Shown here piece by piece: positions 18,931 to 31,120 of a stretch of 61,450 bases of DNA. The DNA is from Opitutales bacterium (GTDB lineage Bacteria; Verrucomicrobiota; Verrucomicrobiia; Opitutales; Oceanipulchritudinaceae). The DNA lies in NCBI GenBank assembly GCA_020831525.1, contig JAFIGH010000018.1:1-61450 (forward strand), given 5' to 3'. The position numbers and the translations under genes were made by a program. A model generated the notes under the pieces. The model did not search any database and had not been told where the DNA came from. It was given only the letters and a program-made list of their open reading frames with translations. Within the stretch, counting starts at the first letter, position 1; each line of letters begins with the position of its first letter.

Positions 18931-19150
18931 CCGAGCCCGCCCCCCAACGTGAAATAGACATTCCTGTCTGTTCCCCGAGCCCGTCCCCCCAACGTGTCTG
19001 TCCCCGGAGGTCGCACGACCGCCCCTTTTCGAATCACCCCCAATACACAGACAGGACGGAGGCGAAGCCGGAGACGGCGCAGCAATGTCTGTTTCACGTT
19101 GCGCGGCACCGCATTTCACAGACAGGAATGTCTGTGCCACGTTGGCGCCG
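18931..19150. repeat. Cluster of short dispersed inverted/direct repeats (CAGACATTCCTGTCTG family)
   Basis: At least three related units: 18943-18970 (CAACGTGAAATAGACATT then CCTGTCTG), 19082-19101 (inverted, CAACGTGAAACAGACATT on the minus strand) and 19119-19144 (inverted, CAACGTGGCACAGACATT then CCTGTCTG). A 22-bp GC-rich block at 18931-18951 is repeated at 18975-18996 and leads into a partial unit. Each full unit contains a self-complementary CAGACAGGAATGTCTG-type hairpin. The units fill the 3'-side gap between the sulfatase start and the ABC permease end, and no gene is supported there. Confidence 0.75.
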
Positions 19151-19156
19151 ACCGGC

Positions 19157-20038
19157 TCACCCCTTCACCGCTCCGCTTGTCAGCCCGCTGATGAACTCGC
19201 GCTGGAGCATGAGGAAGAGGAGCATGACGGGCAGAATGGATACAATCGTCCCGGCGGAGATGAGGGCGTAGTCGGTGTTGTAGGTGCCGCGCAACTGCGC
19301 GATGGCCACGGCAAGGGGAAATTTGTTTTCGTCCTGCAGAATGACCTGCGGCATGATGAAGTTGTTCCATGCGCCAAGGAAACTGATGAGAAGAAACGCC
19401 CCGACCATGGGGCGGATGATCGGCAGGACAATGGAGAAGAAGATCCGCAGTTCGCCGCAGCCGTCGATACGGGCGGACTCGAGCAACTCACCGGGAACGG
19501 AGTTGAGCATGGCCTGGCGGAAGAGAAAGATGCCAAAGGCGGGCGCCATGCCGGGGAGGATCAGGCCCCAGTAGGTGTTCAACATGCCCAGCTGGTAGAG
19601 AAGTTGATACACCGGCGCGAGGAGCAACGGCCCGGGCAGGATGATCGCCATGAGCACCACCCCGAGAATGAACGGCCTGCCGCGGAAACGGAACTTGGCG
19701 AGCGCGTAGCCACCGAGGCTGGCAAAGAGGGTGCCAAGGACAGCGGTGACGGAGGCGATGAAGAATGAATTGAGGATGAAATTGAAGAAATTCAGCTCAA
19801 CGAGAAGGCGGTGGAAATTGTCGAAACTCATCCGGCTCCAGTCGACGCCGAAGAGGCCGTCACCGGCGGGAAAAAAGAGGTGGCCGAAAAAATCTTCGTT
19901 CGTCTTGAAAGCGCCCACGAGCAGCCAGACCAGCGGGACGAGGGTGATGACGGCAAAGAAGAGCAAGGCCGTGTAGGTGACCGCCCGGATCATCCAACGC
20001 CGGTGCTGCGTCCCAAGAATCGATTCAGAAAGCTTCAT
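19157..20038 (-). CDS. Carbohydrate ABC transporter permease, MalG type
   Basis: 293 residues from ATG 20038 with about six hydrophobic segments, starting at TALLFFAVITLVPLVWLLVGAF. The permease EAA loop is seen as ESARIDGCGELRIFFSIVLP. The C-terminus (LLFLMLQREFISGLTSGAVKG) is typical of MalG-type sugar permeases. It is the last gene of a three-gene minus-strand operon and overlaps the MalF-type gene by 14 bp. No ATPase gene is nearby; such importers often share a genomic MsmX/UgpC-like ATPase, which is inference here. Confidence 0.93.
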   Translation of the reverse strand: MKLSESILGTQHRRWMIRAVTYTALLFFAVITLVPLVWLLVGAFKTNEDFFGHLFFPAGDGLFGVDWSRMSFDNFHRLLVELNFFNFILNSFFIASVTAVLGTLFASLGGYALAKFRFRGRPFILGVVLMAIILPGPLLLAPVYQLLYQLGMLNTYWGLILPGMAPAFGIFLFRQAMLNSVPGELLESARIDGCGELRIFFSIVLPIIRPMVGAFLLISFLGAWNNFIMPQVILQDENKFPLAVAIAQLRGTYNTDYALISAGTIVSILPVMLLFLMLQREFISGLTSGAVKG

Positions 20039-20918
20039 GGCGGGAAAGACGGCGTTGAATAAGCGAACAGGCGATGAGGATGACAGCCAGAATCCAGCCG
20101 ATGGCGCTGGCATAACCAAGGTCGCCGATCTGGAACCCGGACTGATACAAGTACATCACGATGGTCAGCCCCCGGTTGTTGGGACCCGGCCCGTCGAAGA
20201 GAAGGAAGGGCAGTTCAAAGACCTGGAAGGCGCCGATGAGGGAAAGCATGACGACGAAGCCGGCGATGGGCCGGATGGCCGGGATGGTGACGTTGATGAA
20301 CCGGCTCCACGGCCCGGCCCCGTCCACCTTCGCGGCGTCGACCAAGTCTTTGTCCACGTTCTGCAGCGCGGCGAGGAAGTAGATCATGTTGAAGCCGGTC
20401 CACATCCAGAGCGAAGCGAGGATCATCGACGCCATGGCGTATTCCTGCAGCCACGGGAAATCGAGGTCGAACCCGACGAGGCGGTGCAGGACGATGTTCA
20501 GCAAGCCGGTGCGCCGCTCGAAGATGATGGAAAACATGACGCCGACGAAGACCGCGCCGACCAGCGCCGGGGAAAAGAAGATCAACCGGTACATCGCGCG
20601 GCCCCGGATCCACGGCTGGTTCAGCAGCATGGCCAGTCCCAACGACATCGGCATCTGCAGCAAAACCGCCGCCGAGGCGAAAATGAAGGTGTTGCGCAGG
20701 GCGACGAAGAAGACCGGATCGGTCATCAGATTCCGGAAGTTGCCGAAGCCCACGAACTCCGTGAACTCCGGACCGAATGTCTGTTCCGTGGAAAGAAGGA
20801 CGGACTGGAACAGAGGATAGATCATGAAGACGCCGAAAACCGTGAGGAACGGCGCCAGAAACAGGTAAGGCGCCCAACGGGGTTCGGCGGAAAACTTCCT
20901 CTTCCGTATCGGCTTCAT
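20025..20918 (-). CDS. Carbohydrate ABC transporter permease, MalF type
   Basis: 297 residues with six hydrophobic segments, beginning RWAPYLFLAPFLTVFGVFMIYPLFQSV, the usual start of MalF/UgpA-type sugar permeases. The EAA loop reads DAAKVDGAGPWSRFINVTIP. Its ATG overlaps the binding-protein stop as ATGA, and its end overlaps the MalG gene, so the operon is tightly coupled. It would pair with the MalG-type protein to form the membrane channel. Confidence 0.93.
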   Translation of the reverse strand: MKPIRKRKFSAEPRWAPYLFLAPFLTVFGVFMIYPLFQSVLLSTEQTFGPEFTEFVGFGNFRNLMTDPVFFVALRNTFIFASAAVLLQMPMSLGLAMLLNQPWIRGRAMYRLIFFSPALVGAVFVGVMFSIIFERRTGLLNIVLHRLVGFDLDFPWLQEYAMASMILASLWMWTGFNMIYFLAALQNVDKDLVDAAKVDGAGPWSRFINVTIPAIRPIAGFVVMLSLIGAFQVFELPFLLFDGPGPNNRGLTIVMYLYQSGFQIGDLGYASAIGWILAVILIACSLIQRRLSRHEAF

Positions 20919-22303
20919 TGCGGGGCTTGAAAGATGTTGCGCTCGACAATGCGGAGGACGTTTTCTTGGGCGACGGCCAAATCGCGCTCCACCATGGCGC
21001 GGATGGTTTCGCGGTCCGGCGGCGATGCCATGCGTCTTGCCTCCCGGTTGAGCCGGTTGAGGGCATTGGCCAGCTCGGTGACGGCGAGTGTGTAATAGAC
21101 CGATGACGAGCGATAGGGCACATCCCCCGCCATCTCGACCAACAATCGCCCAATCGCCTGGCCGGAGTAGTATTCCAACGGTTCGTCATAGACCGGATCG
21201 TCCCAGAAATCCACCACGGGGCTGATGATCATCATCTCCCGCCACATGTTCCGGGCGACGTCGCGGTCGAAAACCAAATCCGTGGCAAACCGCCAGGTAT
21301 TTTCGAAGTTCGGGCTGGCCCGCGCGAAGCCGATCATCGTGCCGCCCCAGACCGACGTGCGCAGGCCGCCTTCCTCCCACGGCGGCAGGGGCATGAGCTT
21401 CATTTTGCCGGAGAGCGCGGGGATGTTGCGCATCGTCCGCCCGGCGCGCCAATCCGGAACCAGCCACGCGAGGACAATCCCCTCGCCGCGCAGCCGCTCA
21501 CCCGATCCGGTGAAGAGCGGAATGTCCACCGTCAGCGCGGGCCTCCGGGAAGACCAGTAAACCAACTCTGTCATCACCTCGACATTGACCGGATGCACCA
21601 TGCCGGGCTGGCCGTTGGCATCAAACAAGTCTCCGCCCGCCTGCAGGATCAGCATCGTGGCGACGTTTCCGTCCGCTTCCGGCATCTCGAGGACAAACCT
21701 GTCCTGGACCCCGTTGCCCGTGAGGTCGCCGATCAGCGGCAGCGACATCTCCATGAACTCCCGCCATGTGCGTGCCTCTTCGATCGGGATGCCGGCCGCC
21801 TCGTAGAGGTCCGCCCGGTAGGCCAGCATGACCGGATGCACATCCATCGGCAGTCCGTAGATCCGCCCGTTCACCGTCCACGGCGCGAACGACGGCGGAT
21901 TGAACCGCTGCCGCAAATCCTCCGCCTCAAGGCGGTCGGTAATGTCGACAAACCCGATCGCTTCCACCGGCCCCCGCCACGCCTGGCTGGCCACCTGCCG
22001 CTCGCCCATAATGAGATCGGCCATCGGTGTGCCGGAGAAGAAACCCGAAAGCATGCGCCGCGAGAGCGACTGAAACTCAAGGAGGAGGACATCGACCGTC
22101 GGTGATTCCGGATCCTCGTTCCACCGGTCCGCCACCGGCAGAAAGAGGTCCCGGTGTTCCGCATTGAACACCCACATCTCGACATCGCCCGTCTGCCGGT
22201 CCCCGCGCAAAAACACGAGCGCACTGCTCACCACCGCGACCGTCATAACGACCAATAAACCAAGGGGGTATTTTTCAATGATGTTCCGGCCGATGCTACC
22301 CAT
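20915..22303 (-). CDS. ABC transporter sugar-binding protein, membrane-anchored (family 1)
   Basis: 462 residues from ATG 22303; a longer in-frame start at 22402 is possible. An N-terminal hydrophobic segment (LGLLVVMTVAVVSSALVFL) without a lipobox Cys suggests an uncleaved anchor or signal peptide. The fold is that of extracellular solute-binding protein family 1: WNEDPESPTVDV, FVDITDRLEAEDLRQRF, GRIYGLPMDVHPVMLAYRAD and a WGGTMIGFARASPN segment. It is the first gene of the binding-protein/MalF/MalG operon and would deliver an oligosaccharide to it. Confidence 0.88.
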   Translation of the reverse strand: MGSIGRNIIEKYPLGLLVVMTVAVVSSALVFLRGDRQTGDVEMWVFNAEHRDLFLPVADRWNEDPESPTVDVLLLEFQSLSRRMLSGFFSGTPMADLIMGERQVASQAWRGPVEAIGFVDITDRLEAEDLRQRFNPPSFAPWTVNGRIYGLPMDVHPVMLAYRADLYEAAGIPIEEARTWREFMEMSLPLIGDLTGNGVQDRFVLEMPEADGNVATMLILQAGGDLFDANGQPGMVHPVNVEVMTELVYWSSRRPALTVDIPLFTGSGERLRGEGIVLAWLVPDWRAGRTMRNIPALSGKMKLMPLPPWEEGGLRTSVWGGTMIGFARASPNFENTWRFATDLVFDRDVARNMWREMMIISPVVDFWDDPVYDEPLEYYSGQAIGRLLVEMAGDVPYRSSSVYYTLAVTELANALNRLNREARRMASPPDRETIRAMVERDLAVAQENVLRIVERNIFQAPQ

Positions 22304-22593
22304 ACTCACAATCCAGTTCTCCTTCCCAGCCGACACAACTCCCGCACAACCAACATTCCCCCAATGTCGGCAAACCCGTTCTGCCGGCAAGTGAATTCGC
22401 ACCGCCCCGTAAGCTGTGCGGGCTCCCTATTCATGGAGAATCACCGATTCGAGAAACGCCGCGCGGGCGGCGCGGCACCCGTCTCTTGACACAGGCCGCG
22501 TTCCCCCCACGGTCGGTGGCCACAGGCACCGGAAGTCTTCCGGAAAACCCGCCGCCGCAGGCACGGACTTGCCCAACCACCCGCCGCCGACAC
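22304..22593. promoter_or_regulatory. Divergent intergenic region, sugar ABC operon / sulfatase-UMF1 operon
   Basis: About 290 bp between divergent operons, probably holding both promoters. I see no clear operator. A strong start-site choice for either flanking gene could shift this boundary, because both have longer in-frame starts. Confidence 0.3.
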
Positions 22594-24062
22594 ATGCGTA
22601 TCCTCTACATCGACATCGACGCGCTGCGCCCCGACCACCTCGGTTGCTACGGCTACCACCGGCGCACCTCCCCGAATATCGACGCGCTCGCCCGCGAAGG
22701 CACCCGGTTCAACAATTTTTACTGCACCGACGCTCCCTGCCTGCCGTCACGTACCGCTCTTTACACCGGCATGTTCGGTATCCACAGCGGCGTGGTCGGG
22801 CACGGCGGCACGGCGGCGGACCTGTTCGTCGAGGGGCGGGGGCGCAGCTTCCAGGACCGCGTCGAGCGCGGGAGTCTCGCCGCCGTACTCCAGGGCGCCG
22901 GTTTCCACACCGCGCAGATCAGCCCCTTCGGCCAGAGGCACGCCGCACGTCAATTCTACGCCGGATTCAACGAAATCCACAACACGGGCAAAGGGGGCAA
23001 TGAGTCCGCCGACGAAGTGCAGCCCGTTCTTTCCCGCTGGCTAGACGCCAATGCCGCCCGCGACAACTGGTACCTGCACCTCAACTACTGGGATCCGCAC
23101 ACCCCCTACCGCGTCCCGGCCGAATACGGAGAACCGTTCGCCGACGATCCGCTGCCTGAGTGGCTGACCGAAGAGGTGTGGAAGAGCCACCTCGAACTGG
23201 TCGGGCCACACAAAGCACTGGAGATCTCCATGTACGACGACAGCCCGCTCGGCGGCGATCCGGACGAGTACCCCCGCCACCCCACGGCGCTGCGCTCGAT
23301 GCGCGACCTGCGCCGGATGATTGACGGATACGACACGGGAATCAAATATGTCGACGACCGTATCGGCGAGATTGTCGCATTCCTCAAGGCGGCGGGCGTC
23401 TACGACGAAACGGCCGTCATCATCTCCGCCGACCACGGCGAAAACCTCGGCGAACTCGGTATCTACGGCGAGCACGGCACGGCCGACCACATCACGTGCC
23501 GCATTCCCCTCATCGTAAAATGGCCCGGCTGCCGCGCCGGTTCCGTCGACGACGGGCTGCACTACAACATCGATGTCGCCCCCACGCTCGCCGCCATGAT
23601 CGGCGCGTCCGCAAGCGAAATGTGGGACGGCCGCTCCTTCGCCGACACGCTTCGCTCGGGCGAGGATACCGGTCGTGAAGATCTCGTCCTGAGCCAATGC
23701 GCCCACGTCTGCCAACGGAGCGTGCGCTTCCGCAACTACCTCTATATCCGCACCTACCACGACGGCTACCACCTCTTCCCCCGCGAGATGCTATTCAACG
23801 TTGCCAACGACCCCCACGAGCAACGCGACCTCGCCCCCGACCGCCCCGAACTCTGCCGCGAGGGCGCCGCCCGCCTCCTCGACTGGCACGACAGGATGAT
23901 GGCAACCTCGCGCACCGACGTCGATCCGCTCTGGACCGTCATGTGCGAGGGCGGGCCCTTCCACGCCCGCGGGCACCTGCGCAAATACTGTAAATACCTC
24001 GAAAAGACCGGGCGAGGTCACGCGATTCCCGAACTGAAAGCACGGCATCCCGGAGAATTTGC

Positions 24063-24066
<4 letters not shown>
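22594..24066 (+). CDS. S1-family sulfatase
   Basis: 490 residues. ATG 22594 is chosen because it puts the first residues at MRILYIDIDALRPDHLGCYG, the canonical sulfatase start. The formylglycine motif is CLPSR (Cys49) in YCTDAPCLPSRTALYTG. Later blocks are LNYWDPHTPYRVP, ISADHGENLGELGIYGEHGT and IVKWPG. No signal peptide is seen. Its stop overlaps the UMF1 transporter start as ATGA, so import and desulfation are probably coordinated: the transporter brings in a sulfated sugar or exports a product, and the enzyme acts inside. Confidence 0.92.
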
Positions 24067-27511
<3,445 letters not shown>

Positions 27512-27554
27512 CCCTCCCGACGCCACCGCATACCGAGTTCGCCCCAAATTTTAG

Positions 27555-27735
27555 TATCTCTGAGAATTTTATAAAAATGGATGAAGCCCCTGATTATGAA
27601 TCTATTTCTATATGCTACTTACCACTAAAATGATGGTTCTCAGAGCTAAAACATAAACTAATGCAAGATGAGTTATAATTTATGGGGTGTTTTAAAATTT
27701 TGTTTCATATATCTTCTGTTAACCATTTTTGATGA
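27555..27735 (+). repeat. AT-rich intergenic element A (long-range stem plus conserved trailer)
   Basis: Strikingly AT-rich sequence in a GC-rich genome, 44 bp after ligA. CTCTGAGAA (27558-27566) and TTCTCAGAG (27637-27645) are perfect inverted repeats separated by 70 nt, followed by GCTAAA (27645-27650). About 60 bp further on is an ATATA-CTTCT-CATTTTTGA block (27709-27731). The same order of parts recurs at 57314-57493 (element B), with changed stem bases that still pair. No coding potential is seen. It could be a structured RNA, a protein-binding element or a small mobile repeat. Confidence 0.5.
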
Positions 27736-27930
27736 CAAGTCATTGTTTGGCATCAATGTCTTGCATGGAAAATCTCATCCAAAGAACCATGGTCAATGCT
27801 GCCTGAAGAGGGTGCACCACCCGCGAAGCGCTGTTTCCAGCGGGCGTTGGACGAAGGAACGCACACGACCGCAGTACTCGGAGACAGCGACCCCGAGGTC
27901 AAGCGCCCCGCCGCCGCGCGCCACTCGTAC
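27736..27930. other. Non-coding stretch between AT-rich element A and the SRP RNA
   Basis: The first 50 bases continue the AT-rich composition, then GC-rich sequence resumes. No ORF here looks like a real gene and no further structure is evident. Confidence 0.4.
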
Positions 27931-27938
27931 ACAAAAAA
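27931..27938 (-). terminator. U-tract terminator of the SRP RNA gene
   Basis: On the minus strand TTTTTT follows directly after the final GGCCC of the SRP RNA. The terminal rod stem of the RNA supplies the hairpin. Confidence 0.75.
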
Positions 27939-28036
27939 GGGCCAGGCACCCTACGGCACACGCGAATCCTGGCTACCGTTGCTGCCTTCCGGCCCTGGCG
28001 GGATTCACCGGTTCGTCGCTGCATAGGACCCGGCCC
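27939..28036 (-). ncRNA. ffs: Bacterial small SRP RNA (4.5S)
   Basis: Read on the minus strand, the RNA begins GGGCCGGGTCCTATGC and ends GCCGTAGGGTGCCTGGCCC, which pair into the long rod. The apical part contains CAGGGCCGGAAGGCAGCAA, matching the universally conserved bacterial SRP domain IV loop (GGAAG ... AGCA) that binds Ffh. The length of about 98 nt is right for the small bacterial form without an Alu domain. The 3' end is followed by a run of six U (plus-strand A933-A938 of the 27 kb block), so the closing stem plus U-tract acts as the terminator. Confidence 0.95.
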
Positions 28037-28044
28037 AAGAGTCC

Positions 28045-28073
28045 AAGGTCGCCCATCCCGCGCCGGACTTCAA
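28045..28073 (-). promoter_or_regulatory. Possible promoter of the SRP RNA gene
   Basis: On the minus strand TTGAAG (28073-28068) and GACCTT (28050-28045) are 17 bp apart and lie 8 bp before the inferred RNA 5' end at 28036. The -35 is good, the -10 poor; spacing is the main support. A hairpin with a T-run on the plus strand (28073-28112) overlaps the upstream edge and could be a terminator. Confidence 0.35.
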
Positions 28074-28324
28074 CCCTTTTCCGGAGTTCTGTCGCAGAAA
28101 AGGGGTCTTTTTCCTAGCATTCGCGGGGTGCGCCGCTACGGTTACGCGTCGCCTATGTACCCAATCTCCGCAATTGAATCGTCGCGATCCGCGCTAATCT
28201 TATGGGCTGCAACGGCTTGTCCGCCCCCCTCAACGCACCGTCCAAGTGCGCCTTCGGGGACGCCCAAGGCGTTTCGCTCCAAAACCTTGACGCGTCTCAT
28301 CGACTCTCAACAGCGTCCATTAGG

Positions 28325-29752
28325 ATGAAGGACCTGTTTCCCAATGTTTTGGCGGAGCGCTACGCTTCGTCGGCCCAGCGCGCGCTCTGGTCGCCGCGGG
28401 GCAAAATCCGCCTCGAGCGCGAGCTGTGGATCGCCGTGCTGCGCGCGCAGAAGGCCGCCGGACTCGCCGTGCCGGAGGAGGCCATCGCCGCCTACGAAGC
28501 GGCCAAGGACGACATCGATCTCGACGATATCGCCGCCCGCGAGCGGCAGACGCGCCACGATGTGAAGGCGCGCATCGAGTCGTTCAACGCCGTTGCGGGG
28601 CACGAGCACATCCACAAGGGCATGACCTCGCGCGACCTCACCGAGAATGTCGAGCAGCTCCAGGTGCACCGCGCCCTTCGCCTCGTCGTGGAAAAGAGTG
28701 TCGCCGCCCTCAACCGCCTGGCGGACCGGGCGGCGGAATACGCCGATGTTCCCCTTACCGCGCGCACCCACAACGTGCCCGCCCAGCCCACCACGGTGGG
28801 CAAGCGCTTCGCCATGTTCGGCGAGGAGTGGCTCGGCGCTGTCGAAGCGGCGGACCGTCTCCTCGCCGCCTACCCGGCGCGCGGGCTCAAGGGTGCGGTC
28901 GGCACCCAGCTCGACCTCCTCACCCTCGCCGGGGGCGACGAAGCCAGGGTCGAGGCCATCGAGAGCGCTGTCGCCGACCACCTCGGGCTCCCCGCCAACC
29001 TCGAAACGGTGGGCCAGGTCTACCCCCGCAGTCTCGACTTCGCGGTCGTCAGCGCCCTCGTCTCGCTCGGCTCCGGTCCCGCCGATTTTGCCAAGACCCT
29101 CCGCCTCATGGCCGGCCAGGGTCTCGCCACGGAGGGCTTTGCCAAGGGGCAGGTCGGCTCCAGCGCCATGCCGCACAAGATGAACGCCCGCAGCTGCGAA
29201 CGCATCGGCGGCTTCCACATCCTCCTCAAGGGCTACCTCGCCATGGCCGCGGGCCTCGCCGGCGACCAGTGGAACGAAGGCGACGTCGCCTGCTCCGTCG
29301 TGCGCCGCGTCATGCTCCCCGACGCCTTTCTCGCCCTCGACGGCATGCTCGAGACCCTCCTCAGCGTTCTCGACACCCTTGCCGTCTTCCCCGCACGGAT
29401 CGAAGCCGAACTGCGCGCCACCCTGCCCTTCCTCGCCACCACCACCGTCCTCATGGAAGCCGTCAAGCGCGGGACCGGCCGGGAAACCGCCCACGAGGCG
29501 ATCAAGGAGCACGCCGTCGCCGCCGCCCGCGCCCTCCAGGAGACAGGAGCATCGGAGAACGACCTCTTCGACCGGCTCGCGGACGACAGCCGCATCGGCC
29601 TCAACCGCGAAGAGCTGGAAGTCCTTGTCGCCGACCCCGTCCGCCTCACTGGGCGCGCCCGCGCGCAGACCGCAAGCTTCGTCGACAAAGCGAGGGCATG
29701 GCTTGGGCACTACCCCGCCGCGCGCGATCTTGCGGGCGAGGCGATTCTGTAG
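28325..29752 (+). CDS. purB: Adenylosuccinate lyase
   Basis: 475 residues from ATG 28325, preceded by AGG. It belongs to the fumarase/aspartase superfamily: HIHKGMTSRDLTEN with the catalytic His region, ARTHNVPAQPTTVGKR, and the signature GSSAMPHKMNAR (about 278-289) on the flexible loop. It cleaves adenylosuccinate to AMP and SAICAR to AICAR in purine synthesis. It stands alone, downstream of the SRP RNA region; a longer in-frame start at 28202 has no supporting conservation. Confidence 0.95.
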   Translation: MKDLFPNVLAERYASSAQRALWSPRGKIRLERELWIAVLRAQKAAGLAVPEEAIAAYEAAKDDIDLDDIAARERQTRHDVKARIESFNAVAGHEHIHKGMTSRDLTENVEQLQVHRALRLVVEKSVAALNRLADRAAEYADVPLTARTHNVPAQPTTVGKRFAMFGEEWLGAVEAADRLLAAYPARGLKGAVGTQLDLLTLAGGDEARVEAIESAVADHLGLPANLETVGQVYPRSLDFAVVSALVSLGSGPADFAKTLRLMAGQGLATEGFAKGQVGSSAMPHKMNARSCERIGGFHILLKGYLAMAAGLAGDQWNEGDVACSVVRRVMLPDAFLALDGMLETLLSVLDTLAVFPARIEAELRATLPFLATTTVLMEAVKRGTGRETAHEAIKEHAVAAARALQETGASENDLFDRLADDSRIGLNREELEVLVADPVRLTGRARAQTASFVDKARAWLGHYPAARDLAGEAIL

Positions 29753-29861
29753 GACCCGCGACGAAGACGACGATGAACGGTTGACCGACCGGTCCGCGGA
29801 ATCCCGCCCGTGCGCCGCCGAAGAAGAAGCGCGAACTTCCTCCGCGCTGCAGCTCCGCCTT

Positions 29862-29947
29862 CCGAATCCGCAAAGAATTTTTCCGGATCTGCAAAGACAT
29901 ACGCGCGGGAAAACTGCTATGCTTCATGAATGAAATAAGATATTTCA
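29862..29947. promoter_or_regulatory. Candidate control region upstream of PEP-CTERM gene: 21-bp-spaced repeats and a 17-bp palindrome
   Basis: CCGAATCCGCAAAGA (29862-29876) is repeated as CCGGATCTGCAAAGA (29883-29897), 13/15 identical and exactly 21 bp apart, the spacing of AraC-family half-sites. Downstream, TGAAATAAGATATTTCA (29931-29947) is a perfect 7-bp inverted repeat around AGA, preceded by TTCATGAA. The remainder of 29753-30081 is a probable leader with no gene. Confidence 0.45.
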
Positions 29948-30081
29948 CTCATTTACCGACGCCAAATTCATCTCCGCCGCGGGCTGCATGCGAACTGCGC
30001 CCGGGTAAAGCCTACGTTGCGGGACCACCCCGCCAACCGACACCAGACCGAACACAACCAACCAAAAACGATTACACGATT

Positions 30082-30945
30082 ATGAATCAGCTTCATAAAC
30101 ACACCCGTACCTTGCGCGGCCTCGCCCCGGCCCTCGCCTTCCTTACGGCAACGGCCGTCGCCTCCGGCACCACGATGGTCTACGAAGGCTTCGACATCCC
30201 CGCCGGTGACCTCCACGGCACTTCCGGAACAAGCAGCTTCGGCTGGGGGGACACTTGGCATTCGCAATATGACGACGACGGTCCCGTCAACCAACACTCC
30301 GTCACGGCGGGCGGGCTCACCTACCCGAACCTCGCAACAAGCGGCGGTGCCCTCCAGATCGAGTCCGGCGGCGAGTTTGCCACGGACCACACTTTCCGCG
30401 TCCTGGACTCTACCTACGACAGCGGCAGCATGTGGGCGAGCGCGCTCATTCGACTGTCCACGACGGCGGGCGGGAACGGCTCCTTCCAGATCAGCTACCA
30501 CAACGGCGACTTCAACAACAACCTCTACATGGGAACGGAGTGGGCCGGTTCAGAATGGCAAATCGGCCGCGGCCCCGAAGGGGACGCCCGTTCGGACTCC
30601 GGCGTTGCCGCCATCGGAGACGAGACCTTCTTCCTGGTTATGCACATGGACTTCGCCGCCGAAGAAGCCCGCTTCTGGGTCAATCCGGAAAGCGGTGTTG
30701 CGGATCCCGGCGCTCCCGCGACATCCATCACCTCCGAAGAGTTCGGTCCCATCGACCGTATTTCCGTCACGTCGGGCAGCTTTGAGGATGTCAATTTCAC
30801 GGGAACGCTTGTGGACGAGCTTCGCATCGGCACCAGCTACGAAGCCGTTGCGCCCATTCCCGAGCCGTCCGGCTACGCGGCGCTCGCCGGTCTTTTGGCC
30901 CTCGCGCTTGTCTACTACAAACGCCGCAAGGCAGGCCGCGGGTAA
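30082..30945 (+). CDS. PEP-CTERM-anchored exported protein
   Basis: 287 residues from ATG 30082. A signal peptide (LAPALAFLTATAVASG) leads into a beta-rich domain starting VYEGFDIPAGDLHGTSG, like the Ig/lectin-type extracellular domains common in this group. The C-terminus is a sorting signal: PIPEPSGYAALAGLLALALVYYKRRKAGRG, with the PEP motif, a hydrophobic helix and a basic tail. PEP-CTERM proteins are processed by an exosortase, which is not encoded in this window. A strong terminator follows. The biological role is unknown. Confidence 0.88.
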   Translation: MNQLHKHTRTLRGLAPALAFLTATAVASGTTMVYEGFDIPAGDLHGTSGTSSFGWGDTWHSQYDDDGPVNQHSVTAGGLTYPNLATSGGALQIESGGEFATDHTFRVLDSTYDSGSMWASALIRLSTTAGGNGSFQISYHNGDFNNNLYMGTEWAGSEWQIGRGPEGDARSDSGVAAIGDETFFLVMHMDFAAEEARFWVNPESGVADPGAPATSITSEEFGPIDRISVTSGSFEDVNFTGTLVDELRIGTSYEAVAPIPEPSGYAALAGLLALALVYYKRRKAGRG

Positions 30946-30992
30946 CCGCATCCGCCTACCAGCCGACGGCACTCTTGCCGTCGCTTTTAGCC

Positions 30993-31024
30993 AAGCCCGT
31001 CCGGTCTTCCGGGCGGGCTTTTTT
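30993..31024 (+). terminator. Rho-independent terminator after PEP-CTERM gene
   Basis: AAGCCCGTCCGG pairs with CCGGGCGGGCTT across a TCTT loop (one G-T pair), followed by TTTTTT. A second smaller GACGGCA hairpin lies just upstream at about 30964-30982. Confidence 0.9.
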
Positions 31025-31102
31025 AATTCACCCGCGCCCCGGCTGGAACGGTCACAAGCGGAAACGGTTGCCAACGGCGGACCGTCCGCCTTTCATGGAA
31101 TC

Positions 31103-31120
31103 CAGATTATTTCATGAAAA
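31103..31120 (+). promoter_or_regulatory. 18-bp motif CAGATTATTTCATGAAAA at the AraC-type gene start, shared with araA promoter
   Basis: This sequence matches CAGATTATTCCATGAAAA at 54945-54962 upstream of araA in 17 of 18 positions. A related TTTCATGGAA lies 19 bp upstream (31091-31100), giving a tandem arrangement. The ATG at 31114 falls inside the motif, which would suit autorepression. Confidence 0.6.

Noticed and set aside
28307-29710. 467-codon minus-strand open frame opposite purB
   Set aside because: Shadow of purB; composition typical of antisense reading in GC-rich DNA, with no domain recognised.
30964-30982. GACGGCA hairpin as a second terminator
   Set aside because: Not followed by a T-run of useful length; the stronger terminator is at 30993-31024.
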